This document shows positions 17,516 to 27,206 of a stretch of 64,000 bases of DNA, one piece after another; the stretch's first letter is position 1; every line of letters begins with the position of its first letter. The notes under the pieces were generated by a model. It searched no databases. It saw only the letters and a list, made by a program, of their open reading frames with translations, and was not told the DNA's origin. The position numbers were made by a program, and so were the translations under genes. This stretch comes from an uncultured Prevotellaceae bacterium (GTDB lineage: Bacteria > Bacteroidota > Bacteroidia > Bacteroidales > Bacteroidaceae), in assembly GCA_902780025.1 (NCBI GenBank), contig CACZDV010000008.1:86679-150678 (forward strand), written 5' to 3'.

Positions 17516-19723
17516 TTATGCAAACGCGATAGTCAGTCCGGCCATGACGATGGAGACCATCGACATAAGCTTGATAAGGATGTTCAGCGACGGACCACTG
17601 GTGTCCTTGAACGGGTCGCCCACGGTGTCACCCACGATGGTGGCCTTGTGACAAGCAGAACCTTTGCCGCCGAAATTACCTTCCTCGACCATCTTTTTGG
17701 CGTTGTCCCAGGCACCGCCGGCATTGGCCATAAAGACTGCCAGCGTGAAACCAGCCGTCAGGCCGCCCACCAACAGACCCATGACACCAGCCACGCCGAG
17801 CAGACAACCCACTACAATGGGGATGGCAATGGCTAAGAGCGACGGGAAGATCATCTCCTTCTGAGCTGAACGGGTGGAGATTTCCACGCAACGGCTGTAG
17901 TCAGGCGTACCTGTACCTTCGAGGATGCCCTTGATCTCACGGAACTGACGGCGCACTTCTTCGACCATGCTTTGGGCAGCACGACCTACAGCACCCATCG
18001 TCAGACCGCAGAACAGGAAGGCAGCCATACCGCCGATGAAGGCTCCAACGAGCACCTTGGGGTTCATCAGGTTCACCTGGAAGAACTCCATGAACTGCAC
18101 CATGTCGGCGCTCTCCGGATTAAAGACATTACCTGCATTATCGATGAATGTCTGGCCATGCTCAACGGCACGAGCCATCGCAATCTTGATTTCCTCCACA
18201 TACGAAGCCAACAGGGCCAGAGCCGTCAGGGCAGCAGAGCCAATAGCAAAGCCCTTACCCGTGGCAGCGGTCGTGTTGCCAAGGGCATCGAGGGCATCCG
18301 TACGCTGACGAACCTCAGGCTCCAACTCACTCATCTCAGCGTTACCGCCGGCATTATCGGCAATGGGACCGTAGGCGTCAGTAGCCAACGTGATGCCTAA
18401 TGTTGAGAGCATACCCACGGCAGCAATACCAATACCATAAAGACCACGCGACATCGAACTGGCCGTCATAGAGAGGTCAAATCCGTTAGCGCAGAGATAG
18501 GAGAGCATGATAGCTACGGAGATGGTGACCACAGGAATCATGGTCGATATCATACCCGTGCCTATACCTTTTATAATAACGGTGGCAGCACCCGTCTGCG
18601 ACGAAGCGGCAATATCCTGTGTCGGCTTGTAAGAGTGCGAAGTGTAGTACTCCGTTCCCTGTCCGATAATGACACCAGCACAGAGGCCTGTAATGACGGA
18701 GAACGAAACGCCCAGCCAGTTCTCAATCTGGAAGAGGTACAATATAATAAAGGTGGCAACAGCTATCAGCACAGCTGAGACATTCGTGCCGAGCGACAGC
18801 GACTTCAGCAGTTCCTTCATACCTGCGCCCTCCTTGGTACGAACCAGGAAGATGCCGATGAGCGACAGGAAGATACCTACGGCAGCGATAATCATCGGAG
18901 CGATGACAGCCTTCAGCTGCATATCGCCATTCATGGCAAACGCCGTAGCGCCTAAGGCAGCCGTCGACAGGATAGAGCCGCAATAGCTCTCGTAGAGGTC
19001 GGCACCCATACCGGCCACGTCACCTACGTTGTCACCCACGTTGTCGGCAATGGTAGCGGGATTGCGGGGATCGTCCTCAGGAATATCCTGCTCTACCTTA
19101 CCTACCAGGTCGGCGCCTACGTCAGCAGCCTTGGTATAGATACCACCACCGACACGGGCAAACAGGGCCTGCGTCGAAGCGCCCATACCGAAGGTCAGCA
19201 TCGTGGTGGTGATGGTGATGAGCGCCATCTGGTCGCCGTGATAGACAAAGGAGAGAGCGAAGAACCAGCCGGCGATGTCGAGCAGTCCGAGTCCGACAAC
19301 GGTGAGTCCCATCACGGCGCCCGAACGGAAGGCAATCTTCAGTCCGAGGTTCAGACCCTGACGGGCACCGTTGGCCGTACGGCCGCTGGCATAGGTAGCG
19401 GTCTTCATACCGAAGAAACCAGCCAATCCGCTGAAGAAACCGCCTGTCAGGAAGGCTACGGGCACCCACGGATTCTGCACGTGGAGCACATAGGCCATGA
19501 AGGCGAAAATGACAGCGAGCACCACAAAGACGATGGCGACCACCTTGTACTGTTGTTTCAGATAGGCCATTGCGCCGCGGCGTACGTGACCAGCAATCTC
19601 TCTCATTCTCGGCGTACCTTCGTCTTCGCCCATCATCTGACGGAAGAAAAACCACGCCATGCTTAGTGCAACCACCGATGCGATGGGCACAAGCCAAAAA
19701 GCTACAGGAATATTCATTGACAT
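17516..19723 (-). CDS. hppA: K+-dependent membrane-bound pyrophosphatase (ion pump)
   Basis: 735 aa with about 16 membrane helices. The substrate motifs are intact (DVGADLVGKVE, DNVGDNVGDVAGMGADLYES, and a C-terminal GDTVGDPFKDTSGP). The GNTTAA motif carries Ala at the position that separates K+-dependent (Ala) from K+-independent (Lys) enzymes. It hydrolyses pyrophosphate while pumping H+ or Na+ across the inner membrane; which ion cannot be fixed by eye, though related Bacteroides enzymes are Na+ or Na+/H+ pumps. I start at the ATG at 19723 (MSMNIPVAFWLVP). An upstream ATG at 19780 would add a soluble stretch that does not look like the family. Confidence 0.95.
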   Translation of the reverse strand: MSMNIPVAFWLVPIASVVALSMAWFFFRQMMGEDEGTPRMREIAGHVRRGAMAYLKQQYKVVAIVFVVLAVIFAFMAYVLHVQNPWVPVAFLTGGFFSGLAGFFGMKTATYASGRTANGARQGLNLGLKIAFRSGAVMGLTVVGLGLLDIAGWFFALSFVYHGDQMALITITTTMLTFGMGASTQALFARVGGGIYTKAADVGADLVGKVEQDIPEDDPRNPATIADNVGDNVGDVAGMGADLYESYCGSILSTAALGATAFAMNGDMQLKAVIAPMIIAAVGIFLSLIGIFLVRTKEGAGMKELLKSLSLGTNVSAVLIAVATFIILYLFQIENWLGVSFSVITGLCAGVIIGQGTEYYTSHSYKPTQDIAASSQTGAATVIIKGIGTGMISTMIPVVTISVAIMLSYLCANGFDLSMTASSMSRGLYGIGIAAVGMLSTLGITLATDAYGPIADNAGGNAEMSELEPEVRQRTDALDALGNTTAATGKGFAIGSAALTALALLASYVEEIKIAMARAVEHGQTFIDNAGNVFNPESADMVQFMEFFQVNLMNPKVLVGAFIGGMAAFLFCGLTMGAVGRAAQSMVEEVRRQFREIKGILEGTGTPDYSRCVEISTRSAQKEMIFPSLLAIAIPIVVGCLLGVAGVMGLLVGGLTAGFTLAVFMANAGGAWDNAKKMVEEGNFGGKGSACHKATIVGDTVGDPFKDTSGPSLNILIKLMSMVSIVMAGLTIAFA

Positions 19724-19811
19724 ATTTAGTTTTGGGTTACTTTCTCCGTGCAAAATTACGGAATTAATTCCAATTAACAAAATATTTTGGAGATTTTTCT
19801 ACCAAGGCTAC

Positions 19812-20900
19812 TTACTCCCCAAAGATTTTCTGGAGGCGATTATGCAAAGCCTTACCACGAAGGGCACGGTCCGTAATTTTGCCCTGCGGGTCAATTAGGA
19901 TATTATCGGGGATTGCATCGACCTTATATACAGTAGCAGCGGCACACTCGAAGCCCTTCAAGTCTGAGAGCTGCAACCAGGGCATCTTGATTTGAGCGAC
20001 AGCCTTCACCCATGCATCCTTTTTATTATCGAATGAGATACCAATCACTTCAAAGCCTTTGGCGTGATACTTGTTGTAGGCCTCCAACACGTTGGGCATC
20101 TCTGCACGGCAGGGACCACACCACGAAGCCCAGAAGTCGACGAGCACATACTTACCCTCGCCTACGAGTTCGCTGATCTTGTGCATCTTACCATCGGGGT
20201 CGGCCATCTCCATATCGGTATACTGCTGGCCGACGAAAGCAGCCTTCGGACTTCCCTTGGGCATCAGCATTTCAGCAATTTCATCTTTGGCCTTCTTCAG
20301 GTAGGGGTGATTAACAAAGAACGCCTTCTCATTCACCAACTTATCATAGGCCTCGATTCCATTGTCAAGGAAGTACAGTTCTGCAAAGTACACAGGGATG
20401 AGCGTGTTGTTCTCATTCTTGAAAACCTTTTCAGCTACAGCACTCATTCCCGCAACCATTTTGTTGTAATCTCCCATGAGTTCTTCCTGCTTCTCCTTCA
20501 TCTCATCCTCAGTCATATTGGCAGTCTTCGCCCTAAACGCCTTGATGCAGTCGTCTGCCTCAATATCATATTTCGTCAGGCGTTCATTCTGCGGAGAGCC
20601 TGTCAGCGTACTGTCGTTGACATTGATTGCCACGGGTGTACCGTCATTGAAGAACACGGTTTTCCATTCCTTTCCCTTCACATTGATACTCATCAGAGCA
20701 TCCTTGTCGGCCGTGCCGCTGAATGTGAACTTGCCATTAGAAACTTCCGTACTGTCGATTTTCTGTTCCGTCAGCATATCTGTCAGATAAATCTTCTTAC
20801 CATCTTGAGCGTATGTTCCGCTGACGGAATACTTCACCTGCTGTGCCATTGTGGGCAGAGCTACAACTGCGAGAGCTGCAAATAAAAAACTTTTCTTCAT
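19812..20900 (-). CDS. TlpA-like thioredoxin-fold protein with DUF4369-like N-terminus
   Basis: 362 aa. Signal peptide (MKKSFLFAALAVVALPTMAQ), an N-terminal beta-rich DUF4369-type domain (about 25-130), a helical linker, and a C-terminal thioredoxin domain with an intact CxxC (WASWCGPCRAEMP) and cis-Pro region (VDAIPDNILIDPQGKI). It is probably a periplasmic or membrane-attached disulfide reductase, one of many paralogues in Bacteroidales. It is divergent from the gene at 21002, with a minus-strand TACCTTTG (20929-20936) placed to drive it. Confidence 0.9.
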   Translation of the reverse strand: MKKSFLFAALAVVALPTMAQQVKYSVSGTYAQDGKKIYLTDMLTEQKIDSTEVSNGKFTFSGTADKDALMSINVKGKEWKTVFFNDGTPVAINVNDSTLTGSPQNERLTKYDIEADDCIKAFRAKTANMTEDEMKEKQEELMGDYNKMVAGMSAVAEKVFKNENNTLIPVYFAELYFLDNGIEAYDKLVNEKAFFVNHPYLKKAKDEIAEMLMPKGSPKAAFVGQQYTDMEMADPDGKMHKISELVGEGKYVLVDFWASWCGPCRAEMPNVLEAYNKYHAKGFEVIGISFDNKKDAWVKAVAQIKMPWLQLSDLKGFECAAATVYKVDAIPDNILIDPQGKITDRALRGKALHNRLQKIFGE

Positions 20901-20928
20901 ATTGTTGAACTGTTTATCTTCTCAGGTG

Positions 20929-20987
20929 CAAAGGTACAACTTTTTTCGGAAAATACTTCGTGGTTACAAGCTTTTTTTGTAACTTTG
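20929..20987. promoter_or_regulatory. divergent promoter region (thioredoxin-like gene / ATP-grasp-like gene)
   Basis: Minus strand TACCTTTG at 20929-20936 faces the gene ending at 19812. Plus strand TAACTTTG at 20980-20987 faces the gene at 21002, with a variant upstream element (TTCG, 20957-20960) 19 bases before it. The plus-strand start would fall within about 10 bases of the ATG. Confidence 0.5.
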
Positions 20988-21001
20988 CACCAAAATAACT
21001 A

Positions 21002-22084
21002 ATGACACTACACATTTTCAATCCGGAACACGACATTGCGCTGGCCTCGGGACTGTCGAACTTCACCGCCCCGCATGCTGGACGACAGTTGCGTCACGAC
21101 CTGGGATTCCTACCAGCCATTTGGGCGAAGGAGGGCGATGCCATACTGGTCGATGACGTCGAACAGGCACAGCGGGCGTGGAAAAAAATGAGTCATCGGA
21201 TTGCTACCCTCCTTGGTGGCGAGAGTTTAGTCCGACTAAACCCTGGGTTTACTCCGACCAAACCCCGGGTTTACTCCGACCAAACTCCAAGCATAGAGCC
21301 GTGGGGGTGGAACAGCGCCCTGCGAGCACAACTTATACGATTAGGTATCAACGAGTTACAACTCCCAACCCCGCCAGAATTAGACACCATACGCAGATTG
21401 TCTCACCGACATACGGCAGCCACCCTTTTGCCCAAACTTCGAACAGAGGGAACAATAGGCGAAATGTTCGAATGTCAGACAGCTGGGCAAGTAGAAGAAC
21501 TGCTGGCCAAATACGGTCAACTGGTGATGAAAGCCCCGTGGTCGTCGAGTGGTCGTGGCTTGCGCTTTCTCTCTGTCGAACGTACGCCCTTCGAACAACA
21601 GGCAGGCTGGTTTCGCAACATCGTGGACGCACAGGGATGTGTTATGGTGGAACCATATTACAATAAGGTGAAGGACTTCGGCATGGAATTCTTCTCCGAC
21701 GGAAAAGGCAACGTCAGCTATCTCGGACTATCGCTCTTCCATACGGCCAATGGTGCTTATACAGGTAACATACTGGCTACAGAAACAACAAAGCGTGAGA
21801 TTATAAGCCACTATATACCAACGGATTTACTTGATATCGTTCAGGAAAAGATTTGTCAAGAGACCGGTTTGTTGTTCAATGGGAAATACTGCGGTCCCTT
21901 TGGTGTTGACATGATGGTTGTCCACCCATCACCCTTCGTCCTCCACCCCTGTGTAGAAATCAACCTGCGTCGTACAATGGGACACGTGGCTATTGCATTG
22001 GCACCCAAAGACGACGATGTGCGTTGTGTGATGCGAATAACCTATTCCGACAAAAGCTACAGACTAACCATAAGCCGCTTATGA
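21002..22084 (+). CDS. ATP-grasp-like protein, conserved hypothetical
   Basis: 360 aa, soluble. It opens with MTLHIFNPEHDIALASG. The C-terminal half resembles an ATP-grasp fold: a Lys-containing strand and loop (VMKAPWSSSGRGL), a metal/substrate segment (CVMVEPYYNKVKDFGME) and a late Glu-Asn pair (VEINLRRTMGHVA). ATP-grasp enzymes join a carboxylate to an amine or thiol; the substrate here is unknown. Three 22-base repeat units (21226-21291) sit in frame near residues 75-97, so part of the protein is repeat-derived. The stop overlaps the GH43 start (ATGA), implying co-translation. Confidence 0.75.
   Translation: MTLHIFNPEHDIALASGLSNFTAPHAGRQLRHDLGFLPAIWAKEGDAILVDDVEQAQRAWKKMSHRIATLLGGESLVRLNPGFTPTKPRVYSDQTPSIEPWGWNSALRAQLIRLGINELQLPTPPELDTIRRLSHRHTAATLLPKLRTEGTIGEMFECQTAGQVEELLAKYGQLVMKAPWSSSGRGLRFLSVERTPFEQQAGWFRNIVDAQGCVMVEPYYNKVKDFGMEFFSDGKGNVSYLGLSLFHTANGAYTGNILATETTKREIISHYIPTDLLDIVQEKICQETGLLFNGKYCGPFGVDMMVVHPSPFVLHPCVEINLRRTMGHVAIALAPKDDDVRCVMRITYSDKSYRLTISRL
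21226..21291. repeat. three 22-base units inside a coding sequence
   Basis: Units at 21226-21247, 21248-21269 and 21270-21291 share TTTA(C/G)TCCGAC(C/T)AAAC. They match the array at 1-60. Since 22 is not a multiple of 3, each unit is read in a different frame (giving LNPG, FTPTKPR and VYSDQTP type peptides), but three units total 66 bases and keep the gene in frame. Confidence 0.85.
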
Positions 22085-23757
22085 AGCATACAGTCCTCAT
22101 ATCATTATTGATTCCTCTTTTCATTAGTCAAGCTGCGGCGCAGACATACCCATCTCAGGTATGGTCGCCGGATAATGGTGACGGCACTTATACAAATCCC
22201 GTCATCAATGCCGACTACTCCGACCCCGACGTCTGTGTAGGATCCTCAGGAGAAGACTATTATATGACGGCCTCATCGTTCCAATGCGTCCCGGGACTGC
22301 CCATCCTCCATTCCCGCGACCTCGTGAACTGGGAAATCATCAACTATGCCCTGAAGGACCGGCTCTACGAGGGTGACAGTTGTCTGATACGCCACTTCAG
22401 CATCCCGCAGCACGGCAACGGCGTGTGGGCACCCTCTATCCGATACCATCAGGGCGAATACTACATCTACTGGGGCGACCCCGATTTTGGTGTCTACATG
22501 GTAAAGACCAAGGACCCGGCGGGCCAATGGTCACAGCCGCTTTGCGTCATCCGTGGGCAGGGATATATCGACACAACCCCGCTCTGGGACGACGACGGTC
22601 GCTGTTATCTGGTCAACGCCTGGGCCAACTCCCGCGCCAAGTTCGCCTCGGTGCTCACCGTCCGTGAACTGTCGGCTGACGGTACCCGAGCCATCGGCCA
22701 GCCTGTCATCGTGTTCGACGGCAACGGCACCGAGAACCGCACCTGCGAAGGTCCGAAGTTCTACAAGCGTGACGGATGGTACTGGATTCTCTGTCCTGCC
22801 GGCGGCGTGCCCACAGGCTTCCAGTTGGCCATGCGCAGCAAGTCGCCCTACGGTCCCTACGAGCATAAGACGGTACTGGCACAGGGCAAGACCGACATCA
22901 ACGGCCCCCATCAAGGTGGATGGGTACATACAAAGTACGGTGAAGACTGGTTCCTGCACTTCCAAGACAAGGAGGCCTACGGCCGCGTCGTCCATCTGCA
23001 GCCCGTCGATTGGTCGTCTGGCTGGCCGATTATGGGTAAGAACGGTGAGCCGGTTGTTACAAATAGGAAGCCGAGGAACGAGGAACGAGGAACGAGGAAT
23101 ACCGCTCTCTTCGTCAGCGATGTCTCCGATGAATTCAATACCCCTACTTTGGGGCTTCAATGGCAATGGCAGGCCAACTACGACGAGAAATATGGTGTGC
23201 CTACCGCCTTTGGCACATTCCGTCTCTATACCTATAAATTAAAGGAGGATTGGAAGAACCTGTGGTTCGTACCCAACATGCTGCTGCAAAAGACGCCTGC
23301 CGACCAGTTTACAGTTACCACCAAAATACGCTTCACTTCGAAGGCCGACGGACAGTTCGGTGGTCTCATCATGATGGGACTCGACTATTCGGCATTGGTG
23401 GTGCGCCGCACGGGACAATGGTTCCAACTAGTGCAGATGACCTGCAAGGCTGCCGATAAGGGCAACGCCCAGACAGAGCGCGTTCTGGCTACCATGAAAC
23501 CCACGGCCGTAGACAAGACAGACTACAAGCCCGGCATCCACGAAGATATCTACCTGCGCATGAATGTCAGCAAAGGTGGAATTGTACGCTTCGCCTACGG
23601 CACCGACGGTAAGAAGTTCAACACCTGTGGCGACACGTTCAAGATGAAAGAGGGCAAGTGGATAGGTGCCAAGTTCGGATACATAAGTGCCGAGACCGAT
23701 GCCAAGGCTGATCGCGGATGGGTGGATGCCGACTGGATAAGAATCACCAACAACTAA
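22081..23757 (+). CDS. glycoside hydrolase family 43 (xylosidase/arabinofuranosidase type)
   Basis: 558 aa, secreted (MKHTVLISLLIPLFISQAAA). The five-blade propeller begins with NPVINADYSDPDVC, where the Asp after NA is the usual general base. A Glu in TCEGPKFYKRDGWYW is the likely general acid. A C-terminal beta-sandwich (from about residue 350, VSDEFNTPTLGLQWQW) is typical of GH43 enzymes acting on xylan or arabinan. Likely substrate is plant hemicellulose oligosaccharide; exact specificity is unresolved. The start ATG overlaps the previous stop. The linker between the two domains contains a heptamer array (23073-23100). Confidence 0.93.
   Translation: MKHTVLISLLIPLFISQAAAQTYPSQVWSPDNGDGTYTNPVINADYSDPDVCVGSSGEDYYMTASSFQCVPGLPILHSRDLVNWEIINYALKDRLYEGDSCLIRHFSIPQHGNGVWAPSIRYHQGEYYIYWGDPDFGVYMVKTKDPAGQWSQPLCVIRGQGYIDTTPLWDDDGRCYLVNAWANSRAKFASVLTVRELSADGTRAIGQPVIVFDGNGTENRTCEGPKFYKRDGWYWILCPAGGVPTGFQLAMRSKSPYGPYEHKTVLAQGKTDINGPHQGGWVHTKYGEDWFLHFQDKEAYGRVVHLQPVDWSSGWPIMGKNGEPVVTNRKPRNEERGTRNTALFVSDVSDEFNTPTLGLQWQWQANYDEKYGVPTAFGTFRLYTYKLKEDWKNLWFVPNMLLQKTPADQFTVTTKIRFTSKADGQFGGLIMMGLDYSALVVRRTGQWFQLVQMTCKAADKGNAQTERVLATMKPTAVDKTDYKPGIHEDIYLRMNVSKGGIVRFAYGTDGKKFNTCGDTFKMKEGKWIGAKFGYISAETDAKADRGWVDADWIRITNN
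23073..23100. repeat. four 7-base units in the GH43 linker
   Basis: GAGGAAC repeated three times plus GAGGAAT. It encodes a charged stretch (RNEERGTRN) between the catalytic propeller and the C-terminal sandwich, so it is tolerated. Gain or loss of one unit would shift the frame. Confidence 0.8.
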
Positions 23758-23765
23758 ACACTCGT

Positions 23766-26450
23766 ATGAAATCATTACTATTATCCTTACTAACGTTAAT
23801 GAGTAGCGCGTCAATGGCCCAGTCGTGGCCGACGCCGACGCAAGAGGCGAAGCCCGGCACCCGCTGGTGGTGGCTCGGCTCGGCTGTCGATAAGGAGAAC
23901 CTGAAATGGAACCTGCAGCAATATGCGAATCACGGCATCGGAGCGGTAGAGATTACGCCAATCTATGGTGTGCAAGGCAATCAGGCGAACAACATTCCTT
24001 ATCTGTCAGACAAATGGATGGAGATGCTGCGCTACACCCAGGAACAATGCCGCGAGAACGGCATCGAACTGGATATGGCCACCGGCACCGGTTGGCCCTT
24101 CGGTGGCCCGTGGGTACCGTTGGAGGAGAGCGCCTGCAAGGTGGTATTCGTAGATACAGCCTTTGTTGGCAAGAAAATAGAGAACCTGCCGCTGACCGTC
24201 GCTGAGAAAGACCAGAAGTACTCACGACTGTCGAAGGTGATGGCTTATGGCTTAGGCAAAGCCATAGACGTAACGCCATTTGTTAATAACGGACAACTGA
24301 CATGGAAAGCCCCTAAAGGTACGAAGAAACGCGACGAATGGCGCATCATCGCCGTCTACATCCGCTACGGCGTGATGAAAGTGAAGCGGGCTGCCCCTGG
24401 CGGCGAGGGCTTGGTCATCGACCACTTCGACCGCACAGCGGTGGCGAATTACCTTCGCCACATCGAAGAAGCCTTCGAGCGCACCAACACCCCCTACCCT
24501 CACACCTTCTTCAACGACTCCTACGAAGTGGCAGATGCTACGTGGACTCCCACACTCTTCGAGGAGTTTGAGCGTCGTCGTGGTTATAAGCTGGAGGAAC
24601 ACCTGCCAGAGTTGCTCAACGGTATGCGTATGTACGAAATGTTCAAAGAAGAAAAAGCTCGTCGTGGTCCGGATGATCTGTCAACCTTCGAGGTTCATAT
24701 AGGGAAAAAGGAACTTGTCGATTACCGCGAGACCCTCGGTAACCTATTGTTAGAAAATTTTACCGAGCAATGGACGGCGTGGGCACACAAGCATGGTGCC
24801 ATCACCCGCAACCAAGCACACGGTTCCCCAGCTAACCTCATCGACTGCTACGCCGCCGTCGACATTCCTGAGATTGAGGGCTTCGGACTCTCCGACTTTG
24901 GCATCAAGGGACTGCGCACCGACCCCGGCAAGACGCGCAAGAACGACTCGGACTACTCGATGTTCAAATATGCCCCGTCGGCTGCCCACGTCTGCGGCAA
25001 GCCCTATACCAGCAGCGAGACCTTCACGTGGCTCACCGAGCATTTCCGCACCTCGCTGTCGCAGCTGAAGCCAGACCTCGACTTGATGTTCTGCGCCGGC
25101 GTCAACCACATGTTCTTCCACGGTACCTGCTACTCGCCGAAAGATGATGAATGGCCGGGCTGGAAGTTCTACGCCTCTATCGACATGTCGCCCACGAACA
25201 GCATCTGGCGCGACGCCCCTTACTTTATGCAGTACGTTGAGCGTTGCCAGTCGTTCCTGCAATGGGGCCAGCCCGATAACGACTTCCTCGTACTGCTGCC
25301 CATTCGCGATGCTTGGCAGAAGAACCCCGGCAAACTGCTGATGCAGTTCTCCATTCATGCGATGGGCCAGCTGATGCCTGAATTCCGCCAGACCATCCTC
25401 GACATCGACCGTGCCGGCTTCGACTGCGACTACATCTCCGAGCGTCTGCTGATGGGGGTCACCTATAAAGGCGGTATGTTGGAAACCGCTGCAGGCACCC
25501 GCTACCGCGGCCTCATCATCCCCGGCTCAGGCCAGATGCCCGAAACTGTGAAAGCCCATATCGAGGAGCTGAAAGCCCAGGGCGCCCGCATCTTCTACAA
25601 CATCGATGCCGCCCAACTGTGCACCGCCGCCCGTCCCGAACCCATCAAGACGAAGTGTGGCCTGAAGGCCATCCGTCGCAGCAACTCGACGGGGCATCAC
25701 TACTTCATCGCCAACCTGACCCCCAATGACATTCAGGCCGTCGAGCCGTTAGCCGTTACGTTCAAGGATGCCATGTGGTTCAATCCACTAAACGGAGAAA
25801 TGAAACGGGCAGCATTCGACAGTAAGGGGGTCAGCATTAACCTGCGCAGCGGTGAATCGATGATTCTACAGACGTATGACGAGCCCCTGACGGATAACCC
25901 CATGCCAACCGCCGCGTTATATAAAATGGCTGATTCAATCGACATTGTCGGACCGTGGACCCTCTCGTTTATGGAAGAATCGCCCCAAGTAGACAGATCT
26001 TTTAAGTTGGACAAGCTACAGTCATGGGAGAGCCTGAACGACTCAACGAAGGTAACGATGGGAACAGGCGTATATGCTACCAAATTCCGCCTGCCTAAAA
26101 ACTTCAACCTGAAAGACAACTGGATGATTGACCTCGGCGATGTCCGCGAGTCAGCTCGCGTCTACATCAATGGGAAATTCATCGGTTGTGCATGGAGCGT
26201 ACCTTACATTCTCGACTGCCAGCAGGCACTAAAGGTGGGCGACAATGAACTACGCATAGAAGTGACCAACCTGCCAGCCAACCGCATTGCTGACCTCGAC
26301 CGTCGCGGTATTAAGTGGCGCAAGATGGAGGAAATCAACGTCGTTGACATTAACTATAGGAAAACCACCTACGACCAATGGGAACCCGTCCCCAGCGGTC
26401 TGAACTCAACAGTAAGATTAGTAAGGGCTATCTTAGTAGAAAAAGATTAG
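23766..26450 (+). CDS. GH106-like alpha-L-rhamnosidase family glycoside hydrolase
   Basis: 894 aa, secreted (MKSLLLSLLTLMSSASMAQ). The early motif GTRWWWLGSAVDKENLKWNL and the layout of a large catalytic region followed by a C-terminal jelly-roll sugar-binding-like domain (VYATKFRLPKN, ARVYINGKFIGCAW) fit GH106 rhamnosidases of Bacteroidetes. It starts 9 bases after the GH43 stop, so it is cotranscribed with it; together they would trim side chains of plant polysaccharides. No SusCD pair or sugar sensor is adjacent, so this is not a full utilisation locus. The family call is by motif memory and could be a related clan member. Confidence 0.8.
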   Translation: MKSLLLSLLTLMSSASMAQSWPTPTQEAKPGTRWWWLGSAVDKENLKWNLQQYANHGIGAVEITPIYGVQGNQANNIPYLSDKWMEMLRYTQEQCRENGIELDMATGTGWPFGGPWVPLEESACKVVFVDTAFVGKKIENLPLTVAEKDQKYSRLSKVMAYGLGKAIDVTPFVNNGQLTWKAPKGTKKRDEWRIIAVYIRYGVMKVKRAAPGGEGLVIDHFDRTAVANYLRHIEEAFERTNTPYPHTFFNDSYEVADATWTPTLFEEFERRRGYKLEEHLPELLNGMRMYEMFKEEKARRGPDDLSTFEVHIGKKELVDYRETLGNLLLENFTEQWTAWAHKHGAITRNQAHGSPANLIDCYAAVDIPEIEGFGLSDFGIKGLRTDPGKTRKNDSDYSMFKYAPSAAHVCGKPYTSSETFTWLTEHFRTSLSQLKPDLDLMFCAGVNHMFFHGTCYSPKDDEWPGWKFYASIDMSPTNSIWRDAPYFMQYVERCQSFLQWGQPDNDFLVLLPIRDAWQKNPGKLLMQFSIHAMGQLMPEFRQTILDIDRAGFDCDYISERLLMGVTYKGGMLETAAGTRYRGLIIPGSGQMPETVKAHIEELKAQGARIFYNIDAAQLCTAARPEPIKTKCGLKAIRRSNSTGHHYFIANLTPNDIQAVEPLAVTFKDAMWFNPLNGEMKRAAFDSKGVSINLRSGESMILQTYDEPLTDNPMPTAALYKMADSIDIVGPWTLSFMEESPQVDRSFKLDKLQSWESLNDSTKVTMGTGVYATKFRLPKNFNLKDNWMIDLGDVRESARVYINGKFIGCAWSVPYILDCQQALKVGDNELRIEVTNLPANRIADLDRRGIKWRKMEEINVVDINYRKTTYDQWEPVPSGLNSTVRLVRAILVEKD

Positions 26451-27202
26451 AACAAACGGTTCCAATCGTCGCGCAAGTCTGTCATCTTACGAAACAGCAT
26501 ATCGGCTCCCCTGTCTGTCAACACTTCGTCAGGCAGGGGACCTGTATTGACAGCAATGGTGAACGCCTTGGCGGCAACGCCGGCGCTGACGCCTAACGGT
26601 GCATTCTCGACGACGATTGTCTGCCAAGGTTGGGTTCCCGCTTTCTCCATCCCCATCAGGTAAGGGTCAGGATTGGGCTTGCCCCGCTTGACATCGTAGG
26701 CCGTCACGATATGCGCCTCGTCCAAGTAGCGCCCGAAGTCGGTCAGCAGACGGTTGATAAGCGGACGCTGACCGCTGCCGGTCACTACGCCGATGCGCAG
26801 TCCCTGACGGTCAATCAGTTCCATCAGTTCCTGAATACCCGGCATCAGCCGTGCTTCACCCATCAGATGGAACAGTCGTGTCTTCTCGTCATACATCTCC
26901 TGAGCCCGTTCCAGCGTAATCTCCTCACCCTTCTGACGGAGCACCATCTGGCGGATGGTGTCAATGCCCCGTGCCCCTTCTGTGGCGTAGGCGTCGGCCT
27001 CGGTCATGTGGATGCCGAACGTTGCCATCGACTGCTGCCACGCAATAGCGTGATGGGGCATGGAGTCGTAGAGTACGCCGTCCATGTCAAAGAGCACGGC
27101 TTTGGGCTCAAATTGCTCAAAGCCGTGCTTTGTGAGGTAATGTTTTATGGGGCCAATGGGGCCAATGGGGCTCATGGGGCTCATGGGATTTATGGGGCTC
27201 AT
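26447..27202 (-). CDS. HAD-family phosphatase, beta-phosphoglucomutase-like
   Basis: 251 aa. HAD motif I is DMDGVLYDSMP (nucleophile and acid Asp), motif II VVTGSG, motif III Lys in RGKPNPDPY, motif IV VENAPLGVSAG. A helical cap lies between motif I and II, as in subfamily I phosphatases and phosphoglucomutases. The substrate is likely a sugar phosphate. The N-terminus (MSPINPMSPMSP...) is encoded by a 9-base tandem array, and all possible ATG codons lie in it. It follows pgi by 4 bases, so the two are one operon, consistent with sugar phosphate metabolism. It is convergent with the GH106 gene, overlapping by 4 bases. Confidence 0.85.
   Translation of the reverse strand: MSPINPMSPMSPIGPIGPIKHYLTKHGFEQFEPKAVLFDMDGVLYDSMPHHAIAWQQSMATFGIHMTEADAYATEGARGIDTIRQMVLRQKGEEITLERAQEMYDEKTRLFHLMGEARLMPGIQELMELIDRQGLRIGVVTGSGQRPLINRLLTDFGRYLDEAHIVTAYDVKRGKPNPDPYLMGMEKAGTQPWQTIVVENAPLGVSAGVAAKAFTIAVNTGPLPDEVLTDRGADMLFRKMTDLRDDWNRLF
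27149..27202 (-). repeat. 9-base tandem array forming the start of the HAD gene
   Basis: Six units of ATGAGCCCC / ATAAATCCC / ATTGGCCCC on the minus strand. The period keeps the frame, and three units carry in-frame ATG codons, so the gene's start codon sits inside the repeat and can move by whole units without breaking the reading frame. Confidence 0.85.
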
Positions 27203-27206
27203 GGGC

